IMG/VR virus record: IMGVR_UViG_3300032241_001626
Coordinates: 1 to 24,210 of that record
Direction: 5' to 3' (one strand)
Source of the DNA: a virus
DNA length: 24,210 nt
Of this stretch, positions 6,601-17,000 are shown piece by piece. Each line of letters opens with the position of its first letter. Positions within the stretch are counted from its first letter, which is position 1. The translations under genes were made by a program, and so were the position numbers. The notes below the pieces were generated by a model that had not been told where the DNA came from, searched no databases, and was given only the letters and a program-made list of their open reading frames with translations.

Positions 6601-7302
6601 ATGGCAACCCCAGTGTTCAACCACGGTAAGAACGCATTTCTCGCCCTCGGGTGGGCTTCACCGGCCTACTCGGCATATCCCGGCGTGACCGGCCTCATCA
6701 ACTCCGGTGCAACGGGCGTGACGATCTCGGGTGGGTCTATCCCTACTGAAATCTCCGGCGAAGCCCCCATCGTCAACGGTGGCTCCATCTACGGTGCCTT
6801 CGTCGGCGGCGTGCCGGTTTACGCCTCGACCGCACCAACCGGTGCGTCAGGAACCACCTTCCCGATCACCAACGCTGGTGCGACCGGCGTGAGTGGTCCC
6901 ATCGTGCAGATGCGGAACATTTCACCGTGGATCAACGACATTGGCTTCCCGACCGCCATCGAGCCGCAGGAAACCACGACCTTCAGTGCCGCCGGTGTGA
7001 AGTCCTACATCGTAGGTCTGAAGGGCTACAGCCTGACCTTCTCCGGTATGTTCGATGAGACTGCCGCCGGTATCGACCAGATGATGTATGAGATGGAAGC
7101 CTTCCAAAACACGGCTGGTCAGTTCGTCCAGTTCGTCTATGGCCCCGCAACGCCGGGTGCGTTCGCTGGCGTGGCTGCCGATATCAAGTATTACGGACAG
7201 GGCGTTCTCTCCAAGTATGAACTGAAGTCTGCGGTTGCCGGTGTCGTGACCTTCGACAGCGAACTCCAAGTGACGGGGCCGGTTTACCGGACTACACTGT
7301 AG
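6601..7302 (+). CDS. Major tail (tube) protein 2, paralogue of the preceding gene
   Basis: 233 residues; AGGAG seven bases before ATG is one of the strongest ribosome binding sites in the window, suiting an abundant protein. The N-terminal FNHGKN and residues 104-230 (WINDIGF, EPQETTTF, KSYIVGLKGYSLTFSGMFD, KYELKSAVAGVVTFDSELQ) match the first tube protein motif by motif. Between them lies a different Gly/Thr-rich insertion (about residues 22-95), and there is no C-terminal extension. The protein ends shortly after the common core. Being closest to the chaperone gene and lacking decorations, this copy is a good candidate for the main tube subunit; that choice is inference. Confidence 0.82.
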   Translation: MATPVFNHGKNAFLALGWASPAYSAYPGVTGLINSGATGVTISGGSIPTEISGEAPIVNGGSIYGAFVGGVPVYASTAPTGASGTTFPITNAGATGVSGPIVQMRNISPWINDIGFPTAIEPQETTTFSAAGVKSYIVGLKGYSLTFSGMFDETAAGIDQMMYEMEAFQNTAGQFVQFVYGPATPGAFAGVAADIKYYGQGVLSKYELKSAVAGVVTFDSELQVTGPVYRTTL

Positions 7303-7325
7303 GAACACCCTACTAAGGAGCAAGC

Positions 7326-7679
7326 ATGTCCAGCCTTTCCGATCAGATTTTTGCCGTAGACGACATTGAGTCCGAACTCCTCGAAGTCAAGGTTTGGGGC
7401 GTGACCGTCTTGGTGAAATCCATGACCGCTAAGGACCGTGCCCGCATGATCGGCAACTCGACGACGGTGACCGGTCAGTTCAACTTGGAGCAGGTGCTTC
7501 CCGACCTCGTGATCCACTGCACCTACGACCCGGAGACGGGCGAGCGGGTGTTTTTGGAAAGCGACCGTGAGGCACTCATGGCGAAGTCTGCATCAGCCAT
7601 CGAGGAAATCGCATCGGTGGCTCTGCGGCTTTCAGGGATGGGAGACGACTCTGCGGACGAAGCGGGAAAAGACTCCTAG
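7326..7679 (+). CDS. Tail assembly chaperone, short (gpG-like) product
   Basis: 117 residues; AAGGAG five bases before ATG. It is an acidic protein with VKVWGVTVLVKSMTAKDRARMIG near the N-terminus and PDLVIHCTYDPETGERVF in the middle, the usual layout of siphophage chaperone N-terminal domains (a mixed domain with DLV and YDPETGE). It ends AGKDS at a TAG just after a slippery heptamer. The short form is made when ribosomes do not shift and, as in lambda gpG, should predominate over the long form. It lies between tube and tape measure genes, the invariant location for this pair. Confidence 0.85.
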   Translation: MSSLSDQIFAVDDIESELLEVKVWGVTVLVKSMTAKDRARMIGNSTTVTGQFNLEQVLPDLVIHCTYDPETGERVFLESDREALMAKSASAIEEIASVALRLSGMGDDSADEAGKDS

Positions 7680-7855
7680 CCGACCCCGAGAGGCGTTTCC
7701 TCTTTGAGTTGGCCGAGAAGTTAGGGCGAACCGTTGACGAGTTGCTCAACGGTTCGCCTAGCCACACACCGATCTCCGCATACGAAGTTACAGAATGGCA
7801 AGCGTTGTGGAGACTGCGAGCCTACGAGCAGGAACAGGCCATGAAGGGCTACTAG
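7326..7855 (+). CDS. Tail assembly chaperone, -1 frameshifted long (gpGT-like) product
   Basis: The first 115 codons (7326-7670) are shared with the short product. A -1 slip at GGGAAAA (7664-7670) continues at 7670 to the TAG at 7853-7855, giving 176 residues. The added 61 residues read RLLADPERRFLFELAEKLG, then RTVDELLNG, later SAYEVTEWQALWRLRAYEQ and EQAMKGY. This is the classic T-domain pattern (helix, ELAEKLGRTVDEL, then E-x-x-E-W-x-A-x-x-R-x-E-Q) which recruits the tape measure protein. The frame has no independent start, which supports synthesis by frameshift only. Confidence 0.88.
7664..7703 (+). promoter_or_regulatory. Programmed -1 ribosomal frameshift signal
   Basis: G GGA AAA at 7664-7670 is in the correct phase (X_XXY_YYZ) with the chaperone reading frame and lies seven bases before its stop. 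A five-base-pair stem AGAGG/CCTCT (7689-7693 with 7699-7703, loop of five) starts 18 bases downstream and could assist, though it is weak. The downstream frame encodes a typical T domain. Confidence 0.88.
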
Positions 7856-7874
7856 CGCAGGGGGGGTGTGAAAT

Positions 7875-10800
7875 ATGACGTTTATGTCCGATGCGGGTGC
7901 GAATAGTGCCGATAACAGCCTCCGTATCGCCATTCTCGGTGACCCCGACAACTACATCAAGGCACTGGACAAGGTTCAGAAGGCCACGCTAGAAACTGGC
8001 GACAAGATCAAGGACAGTTTTAGCGAAGTCGGTAGTTTCCTGATGAAAACCATCGGATACATCGGGTTCGCCACAGCACTCGAAGGTGCGGTGGAGTCGG
8101 CATCTACCCTCGTGTCCTACCAAAAGGTGCAGGGTCAGGTTCTCCAAAACCAACTCAACCCCGCCTTGCTGAAACAGTTGCAGATGCAGAAGCAGTCCTA
8201 CACCAATGGTGTAGCGATTTCTAATGTGCTCACCGACTACACCACGCAGCAGTCCATTTCCACCGGTATTTCACGAGATCAGTTGACCCAAACTGAAACC
8301 TTGTTGCTGACCAACCGTGAAATCACGAAAGAGATGACGGCGCAGGGAGCAAACATGGTGAAGAACGGCTCGATGTTCAGCCTCGCCGTCACCGATGCTG
8401 AAAACATGAGTGCAGTCACACACCAAGGCATCTTGTCGTCGGCAAAGATGCTGAACCGTGTGCTGAATGACCCCGCTAAGCGCATTTCAGCAATGTCTCG
8501 TGGTGCAGTGCAGTTGAGCCTTGCCCAGCAGAACTACATCAAGCAGATCGAAGCAGCGCAAGGTAAGCAAGCCGCCCGTATGGCGTTGCTCAACACCGTG
8601 AACCAGCAGTTGCAGGGTGCGGCTGAGTCGGCAATGTCGCCGATGGAACGCCTGCAAAACGACTTTCAAATCCTGTATCAGCAGTTGGGTTTGATTTTCC
8701 TGCCGCTTCTCGACGCTTTGGCGACCACGCTTTCTAGCGTCTTGAATCCGATTTCTCAGGTCTTGACCTACATTGGCAAGGCGTTCAGTGACGTAATGGA
8801 AGGGATCGGTCAGAACCTCGGGCAAATCTTTGGTCTTATGACCCCGTGGTTCAAGTTGCTGACCCAGACCATCATCCCCGCCATTTTTACCATCATCGAG
8901 CCGTTGGTGAACCTAGCCACAAACGTTCTCACCCCGCTTTCTAACGATTTCCAAAACATCGTCAACGGCTCACCGGGCTGGCTCAACCTTTCCACCATCA
9001 TCGCCAATATCGCTAAGGTCATGTCGGGTGACCTCATGACGGGTGTGAACCAAGTTGCCGCCATGTTCAACCAAATGCAGCAAAACGGCACTCTGCAACA
9101 ACTGTTCAATAGCCTTGCTCAGTCGCTCGAAATCATGGCTCCGATCCTGCCAGCATTGGTTCAGGCGTTTGTGGACATGGCGGTCGCCCTCCTACCCATT
9201 GGGGTCAAGGCACTTCCCTATGTGGCTGACCTGCTAAAAATCTTTGCCGACATGGCTACCTTCATCGCAAAGTTGATCCCGCCTGTCGCCAACTTTGTCT
9301 CAAAACTCATGAAAATCGGTGCCGTCAAGGACTTGCTCATTGTCCTTGCGACCTTCTGGTTCACGAAGCGTCTGTTCATGACCCCCATGATGAGTGTTCT
9401 CGGTGGTCTTGGGAAGATTGGGAGCAGGATCGGTGGACTTATTGGAACCATGAAGCAGTATGGCTCCACCGTCAAGGACTTTGGCACAATCAGCAAGACC
9501 GCTGAAGGTGCTGAAATGAGCCGTGCCGCCCGCATGAAGAAGGCTTTGGAGGACGAGGCACGAACCGGCAAGGCGTGGCGGCTCAACCGCATCGAGGAAC
9601 TGAAGGCCAAGGGTCCAAAGGGCGTAGAAAAGGCTGAAAAACTAGAGAAGGACTTGTCGAAGGCGGAACGCCGCTTCGCCAAATACGAACGCCGCTACAA
9701 CGAAGCGGAGCGCAAGGGTGGCGGTATCCGAGGGCTGTTGAAGTCGGTTTTCAGTATCGGCATGGGAAACCTCCCCGGCGAAGAAGAGCCGAAGCCCAAA
9801 GATCAGTTTCAGGCAACCATCGACAACACCAACGCTCTGATCCAACTCACCAACCAACTTGCAAGCGGCGGCGGTCTGTTCGGGAACAGTGGTGGTGGTG
9901 GTGGAAACAACTTAGAACAAAAGTTGGAAAATAAACTGAAGTCCAAGTTAGAGGGCAAGGTGAAATCTGAGTTAGAAGGCAAGGTCAAGTCTGAACTCGA
10001 AGATAAGTTGGAAGGCAAACTCGAAGGCAAGTTGGCTGGAAAACTCGAAGGCAATGTCGGAAAGCGTCTTGCTGGCAGGTTGCTCGAACGCTACGGAGGC
10101 CGTGCGGGTCAGATGATCTCCAAGTTCGCCGGTTTGGGCGAGGAGGGTGCTGGTCTTGCTGAGGGTGCTGGTGAAACGGCACTGGTTGGTGGTGGCGAGG
10201 CCGCCGCTGAGGGCGGCATTTTGGCTGCCGGAGCGGCAAGTGGAGCCGCCACGCTCGGTATTGGACTTGCCGTTGCAGGTGCCACTGTGGCCTATATGAA
10301 GTATCACAAGGCCATCAACAAGTGGATCAAGGGGACCGCAAAGCATCTCTACCATGCCGCCCAAGATGTAGTGAAATGGGGGCAGAAAGAGGGTCAGCAC
10401 CTTGTCAACGGCGTAAAGGACGTTGCTAAGTTTGCTGGTCGTGTTGGACACGCTGCGATGGGTGTCGTCACCGGAGGCATTCACGCAGCCGGGACGATCC
10501 TGCATGGCGTTGGCTCAGCCATCGGCGGCTTCTTTGGCGGACTGTTCGGTGGAGGCGGTGGTGGTGGAAAGTCAAGTGGTGGTGGTGGCGGCGGACAAAC
10601 CTACTGGCTCATTAGGATCGCTCATCACACCTACGACTCAGCGAACTACCTCCGCTACATGAGTGGGAACCACGCCATCACCAACCTCATGCGCCACCCC
10701 ATCATGAAAAAGATGGAGAGCGAGCGTAAGAACTACGACGGTCGCTATTGGTTCATCAAGATCGCTGGAAACACGAAGGACACCAAGGAGGCGTTGCGGG

Positions 10801-10973
10801 CGATGAACCGCAGCGGACACCAAGGCGCCATCACCATCGAGAAGGGCGCTTTCGTCATCACCGTCAACGGCGCAGTCCACCCTGACGAGCACGCAAAGGT
10901 CGTCCAAAAGGTCGTCAACGACAACATGAAGGAGTTGCAGCGGGTTCTTCGGACGCTGGGACGTGGCATCTAA
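7875..10973 (+). CDS. Tape measure protein
   Basis: 1032 residues, start at ATG 7875 after GGTGTGAAAT (another ATG three codons on is possible). It sets tail length and is ejected into the cell; at the usual 0.15 nm per residue the tail would be about 155 nm. Hydrophobic segments occur near residues 486-520 and 782-812. Residues about 560-620 are charged coiled coil. Residues 680-739 are 15 tandem four-residue units with Leu or Val at each first position. Gly-rich linkers lie at about 660-677 and 888-907. The C-terminal part has two copies of a YW-hydrophobic-I-K/R-IA motif (residues 910 and 958) and ends in VQKVVNDNMKELQRVLRTLG, as in many tape measures. No peptidase or lytic domain motif was recognised. 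Confidence 0.92.
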   Translation: MTFMSDAGANSADNSLRIAILGDPDNYIKALDKVQKATLETGDKIKDSFSEVGSFLMKTIGYIGFATALEGAVESASTLVSYQKVQGQVLQNQLNPALLKQLQMQKQSYTNGVAISNVLTDYTTQQSISTGISRDQLTQTETLLLTNREITKEMTAQGANMVKNGSMFSLAVTDAENMSAVTHQGILSSAKMLNRVLNDPAKRISAMSRGAVQLSLAQQNYIKQIEAAQGKQAARMALLNTVNQQLQGAAESAMSPMERLQNDFQILYQQLGLIFLPLLDALATTLSSVLNPISQVLTYIGKAFSDVMEGIGQNLGQIFGLMTPWFKLLTQTIIPAIFTIIEPLVNLATNVLTPLSNDFQNIVNGSPGWLNLSTIIANIAKVMSGDLMTGVNQVAAMFNQMQQNGTLQQLFNSLAQSLEIMAPILPALVQAFVDMAVALLPIGVKALPYVADLLKIFADMATFIAKLIPPVANFVSKLMKIGAVKDLLIVLATFWFTKRLFMTPMMSVLGGLGKIGSRIGGLIGTMKQYGSTVKDFGTISKTAEGAEMSRAARMKKALEDEARTGKAWRLNRIEELKAKGPKGVEKAEKLEKDLSKAERRFAKYERRYNEAERKGGGIRGLLKSVFSIGMGNLPGEEEPKPKDQFQATIDNTNALIQLTNQLASGGGLFGNSGGGGGNNLEQKLENKLKSKLEGKVKSELEGKVKSELEDKLEGKLEGKLAGKLEGNVGKRLAGRLLERYGGRAGQMISKFAGLGEEGAGLAEGAGETALVGGGEAAAEGGILAAGAASGAATLGIGLAVAGATVAYMKYHKAINKWIKGTAKHLYHAAQDVVKWGQKEGQHLVNGVKDVAKFAGRVGHAAMGVVTGGIHAAGTILHGVGSAIGGFFGGLFGGGGGGGKSSGGGGGGQTYWLIRIAHHTYDSANYLRYMSGNHAITNLMRHPIMKKMESERKNYDGRYWFIKIAGNTKDTKEALRAMNRSGHQGAITIEKGAFVITVNGAVHPDEHAKVVQKVVNDNMKELQRVLRTLGRGI

Positions 10974-11042
10974 TCCAGCCATTCGTGCTGAAATGTTGGG
11001 CAGGGATTTCTCGCAAACAGGGAGTAGAGTAGGGGTTGCGCC

Positions 11043-14000
11043 ATGAGGAACTACATCGCAAATCCGAACTACTCCGATGTGACCGACTCGCCCTATTGGA
11101 GCGTGATCGGGACAACTACGCCCGATGCAGCCCTCGCTGACGTTACCCAACTCTCTATAGGGCTTGTCCCCGATGACGGGGTGAACTACAAGGCCGCCCA
11201 TGTCGAGGACTTGTCCAAACTCCTGCTCGGTTCCACCTCCCTGTCGGTGGCTTCTTGGGGGCAGCGAGGCGGGTCGTCATCTGGGCCGCTTGGAAACACC
11301 GTGGGTGCTATAGGAACCAACAGCGGTGATCCGTTCATCTACGTCAACGACATTACACAGGTGCAGCCGGGAAACACCGTTGCCCTTTTGGAAGGCACGA
11401 CGGGCAGCCATCCGATCTCGTGGACACCTGCCGTTTCCACCGATGATTTCATGAGCGAATGGCTGAAAGCCCGAAATGTTGGGCTTGTCCCTGTGGTCTC
11501 GTCCATGTCTTGCAATACGACGGCTGCCACCTTCCTGCCAAGTAGCGGCACGAGCCTCACTGCTTCCCTGAAGCCGCTCTACAACTTGGACGACTACGAC
11601 AACAACAGGGGACAAACTGGCCCTGAGTATGCTCCTACGCCGGATAATGTCGGAGCAACCAAAACTGCTGGAACGCAAATCCCATCGTTCTACATCACCA
11701 CCTCTGGCGACACGCAGGCTCAGGCAAATGTGCAAACCGGTCTTGGCTTGTCGGATTGGAACCCGAACGGCTACAACGTCGTTTCCGTCGCAGTTAGCAC
11801 CGCAGCGGCCACCATCGTCATCTCTGGCTCCACAACTTTCACGAACGCCGCAGGGGTAGTCAAGGGGATGACCGGCGGGCAAATGGTGACCCTCGCCATT
11901 GAGTCGACGAACATGGGTTGGAACGCTGGAACCATTACCGGCGTGACCGGCTCCGGCTCGACTTGGACGATCACCACCGATTTGACTACATTCACCACCG
12001 GTGCTGGCTCAACTGGCTTGGGTGCAGTCCCCTATTATTGGACGCTTCCGGCTACCGCTATGTCGTCCACTTCAGCCGTTCCCACGACAGTTTCCGTCAC
12101 GGCTACCGGTTCGACTGGATCAAATCTGATTTCAGTTTCCAGCAGCACCGCCAACCTCGACGTCGGGCAGATGGTCACCTTTGCAAGTGGCGTAAGCCCC
12201 TTGATCTGCGAAATCATCGGCATATCGGGAAGCAAATACATCATCAGTGGAACGGCATCGGGGACGGGGACGATCACCGGGACTGCCCAAAACGTTGTGG
12301 CTTTTACAGCCACCGTTGAGGAAAACGACGCTGTGACGGGGCAGCCAGACCTCGTGCTGAAAAATGGCGTGAACATCTTTGGTTGCGAGCCGTTGATGGC
12401 ACCCTACTATGCCACCACCTATACGGATATTTACCTAGACGGTCAGCATGGTGCCCCCGTAGGATCGCACTACGGACAAGACCTCTACTTCCCCGTTCAG
12501 TTCTCGAACTACTACAGCACCCCAGTCGCCAACTTCCAAAGCATGACTGCTCTCCCGAAAAACGCTATTCCGGGGTGGGTTCCCTCTCTCGCAAACGGAA
12601 GCACTCTGGCGGCAACAGGAAGCACCGCATTTGCAGCACCCACCCCCTATGTGGTGTATGCGGATAGCGTGGCAAACATCTACCCCGGTCAAAAGTTGAC
12701 GTTCCGTAGCGATTTCACACCGAATACCAATGTGACGAACATCATCATCGGCAACGGAAGCGGGACGGCCAATATCAACGCTTGGAACACAGGCGATATC
12801 GCCACCTCGGATGTTGCGTATTACCAAGTTTTGCCCGGACAGCAACTTCTCGGGTTGGGCGGGGTTATCGGCAGTAGCGTGCAGACTGTCGCTGTCGGCT
12901 CCTCTAGCAGTTTCACAATCTACCCCAACTCAACGCAAGACCACGCCACAAATGCTGCTCCCGTCCGTTTGACGACCCGTGATAAATACCTTTACTCGTG
13001 GCAGGTTTACTCCGTAAATACGGCGAACAACTCGTTCATCATCTACAACAGCAGCCAGTCATACACCCACCAGCCCGGATCTTATCCAAACGGCGACTCC
13101 CAAAACGCCATCTACCAATACGACCCTCTGGTGACGAGCGGTGCAGTCTTTGACCTCGTGATTTCGGACACAACCGGAGCGGGTGTCGTCGGACTGACCT
13201 CAAATGTGGTTGGCAACCACGCCACCGGAACTTTCGTCGCTGCCTACGAGGAAGGTCCTCGCTACCTCGGAACTTCGGCTACCGGAGATTTGGAAGCGAT
13301 CACGCCGTCATTCATCGGAACTCGTGTTGGCTCCGTCCTCGATCAGAACGCACCGGCGGGTTCCACCTACATCATCGTTTCACCAAACCCCACGACTGCT
13401 ACGGGAACCTTTGGAGCGTGGAACTACAACGCCTACGGAAACTCTGGCAACGGCGGCTTCGTGCCTCTGGCGAACAATGGGACGACCTACACCTTCACCG
13501 GAAACTGCTACGACGGTTCCACCTCGATCACGGGCATCACGCCCACCACCGGACTTGCGGTTGGGCAGGAAATCGCTGTAGCAAGTTCGCAGGGTTCATT
13601 CCCATCGGGAACTGAAATCACGGCTATCTCGAAGAACACGCTGACCGTTTCACAAGCGTTTGTCGGACCGACGGGCGGCATCAGCGACATTCCAAACAAC
13701 ACCTTGACCGCCACCGCAAACTCTCTCTACACCATTGTTGTCGGGGAGGGAAGCGATCAAGAACTCGTCACACTCGTCCCTCCATCGAACAGCATCAGCA
13801 CCTCCCTTGGACAGCCGCAGGATGGCAGCGCAAACATCAACCAACCGATGATTTGGTATCTGGCAAATGGCTTGTCGCTCCAAAACGACCACACGGTAGG
13901 TGAAATCGTCACCACTCCGAACTTCACCTACTCCGCCGGTGGCTCAACGACTTCGCACGCTCAATACACCCCTGTTCTCGGCTCCCCAGACTTGGGCACG

Positions 14001-17000
14001 ATCTACACGGTGAGCGGTGGCACGGACTATGTGCAGACGAACGCTCTGGTCGCTAGCAACAACTCAAACCAAATCGCCATCAACGCTGAGGTTTTTTTGG
14101 AGTTGGACGACCCGTGGGAGGTTTCTGGCCTCGGCGGTGACCCGAACATCTCCACCGCTTTGACCTCACCTTCGGTTGCGGGGGACACCCAAATCACCAT
14201 TGGAGACAACGGCGGCTTCCCGACCACGCTTCCAAATGTCCTCAACGCCTCGTTCTCTTACCAGCCTCCTACCTTAGGGCTGCTCAACGGTGCGGCGGCG
14301 GCGGGTGCGACGTATTTCACCATCAACCTGACGAGCGAGGTTCCCGCTTCCTTCCCGTTCACCGTGGCGATGGGGACGGGTAGCGCAACCGTCGGCACCA
14401 TGTCTCTTATTGCAACCGGTTCCACCGGAGGGACATTCATCGCCCAACTGCAAAGCACGACGATCAACGGCTTTGTCCTCACGAGCGGCAATAGCGTTGC
14501 CACGGTTGGTAGCACGGCAGGGATTTCAACGGGGCAGGTCGTCACCGGAAATGGTATCCCAAGCGGCACGACGGTTGCCTCTATCGGAGCAGGCTCGGTC
14601 ACCTTCAGCGCAACGGCTTCATTGACCGCTCAGGTTGCTCTGACCTTCACGAATACCCTCGGCGCAAGCCACCCGGACATGACCCCGGTGATCCTGAGCA
14701 CCCTTCCGGCAAATGTGGGCTACCACAAGGTCGAGGTTCCATCGTTCTACCTTTGGAAATCCGATGGCAGCGATGCTGGTTTCCACCTGACTAACCCTTC
14801 GACCAACTACACCTCGATCAACACCACACCGCTTCCCTGCGCTATTCCAGCGAACTCTACGCTATATCTGCGCTACGGGGCATATGTGGACTCGTTCTAC
14901 ACCGCAACCGGAGCGGCGGCAGGGGCTACAGGGTTCGCCATTCAGGCTTCATCGGGTTCTACGGCGGGCTACGCCCCTTCCTCGAACTTCCCCACCTCTA
15001 TTGGTAGCAGCGGCTCCCTGACCACCGTAGGGGCTGTGGTGACCGTTGGTTTGACCTCTGATTTGGAACCGGAGCAGGAAATCTTCCTCACTGACGGCAC
15101 AAATGTCGTCCCGATCACTGTTTCGTCTTACACGCCGAGCATTTCAGCAAGTATCCCAACACTCCAATACTCCACAACAGTCGATATTGCCGCCGGTTCG
15201 ACCTTCATCGCCCCTCCGAACTTCGCCATCGACAGCGGTGCGGATTTGGAAACGGTCTATCCCCTCACTGTGCCTGCTGCGGCTGGAAACAACTGGTCGG
15301 TGCAACTTGCCGCCGGACTGACCTACAACCACAATGTCGGTGCTCCGGTTTCCTACTACGAATGGCCGTCGAACATCCAAACCGGCATGGTGACCTACCG
15401 CCCTGACTACGGCGAGTTTGTGATGTGGGACGGTGAGCGTTGGCGACAGGCTCGTGTGAACTATGTCCAAACCGTTCTGGCGATCCTCGGTGCGGTCGGC
15501 GGACGTGACCAGACCAACATTTCACTCTACGATGCCTCTACGGGCGTTGCTTCTACGCCGGACACTTTCGCCAACACTCTTTCCACCGCCTTCACGGTTT
15601 ACTACGGCGGTGCGAGGAACAATGATCCAAACGGCGACGAATGGACGGGCGACACCCTCAGCGCAATCCAGTTGCAACTGAAGGTGCAGGTTCCCCAAAG
15701 CCGACAAATCGCTTTCCGCAGCCTCGGCCTAAATGTCCAATACAAGAGCCAGCCCGTCGTCCGCCAAGTAAGCCTTACGCCCACAGACAACCTGCGCCTT
15801 GACCAGAACCAGCACACCTCGGTTTCTTGGCTCTACACCGACCTCGACAATGACCAGCAAGCCGGTTGGGATGTGAAAATCTTTGCCGACACCACTGTCG
15901 TCCGTGATGACTTCGATCCGACCACCTCTACGCCGTTTTGGAGTGCATCAGGAACAGATACAAGCAGTGAGGTTGCGCTCGACGCTTCGCATGGTTACAC
16001 CAGCGGTATGCGCTACTGGGCGTATGTCCGAGTTGCTAAAAAGTTCCGTGGCAGCCTTTGGTATAGCGACTGGCAGTTCACCCCGTTCGTTCCAAATGTG
16101 AAGCAGCCGCAGCCGCCGCTCGTCATGGTCTATGGCGACAACAACAACGCTGTGAACACCGTCACGATCCAATCCACCGACAACCTTCTGGCTCCCGATA
16201 ACGGGGCGTTCACGAACTCGCTTGGAACATGGACGGCAACCCACAACGACTTCATCGCTGGAATGTTGAGTAGCATCGCTACGACTTCTAAGGTAGACGA
16301 AACACTTGGCGTAGTGACTTCCATCCCCGTCGGTGCGGTCGGCTACCTCAAAACGCAGGGTGCGCTTTCGGGCACGGGCACTGGAACCTTCGTTGTGTCT
16401 GGCAATACCGGTGGAAGCGCTGATGCCCTTGGCTTCCCGATCACCGGACGGTTCTGGGTCACCATTGGGACTGAGCAAATCCTCGTCACAAACAAGGTGG
16501 ACGGCAAGAACTCCGGCGACACTTTCCAAATCGTCACCCGTGGCTACAACGGAACCACCCCGACTTCTCACCTCGCCGGTTCCACTGTGACTTTTGGTTT
16601 GCAGCAGCCGGTTTACACCGGTAGCAACCTCGAACTGTCTTACACGGAGAAAATCGTCAAAGACTGGACGACGACTAATACCAGCGTTCGATGGGTCGGA
16701 GGCTCGGCGGGTGTGACCCGAACCTCCACCACCGCCTCTTTCGACATTGTTGGGCACGATAACGGTGAAAAGAACACCGCCATCATCATTGACTCTCCCG
16801 GCATCACCCGTGACGGTTGGGACGGGCAGCAAGTCACCATTCAGTATCCCAACCCTCTGAACACCACGGAAGCAGCGGTATTCGGTCTTTACAGTAAGAA
16901 CCCAACCATCACACAAACAGCGATTATCCGTAGTGTAACGCAGATCATGGGCGCAACTCCACCTCCGGTGGGTATTGCCATGACGATTTTGAGTGACTTC

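Noticed and set aside
14093-14099. TTTTTTG heptamer in correct phase in the giant tail gene, a possible second frameshift site
   Set aside because: The -1 frame meets a stop after about 13 codons and encodes no recognisable domain.
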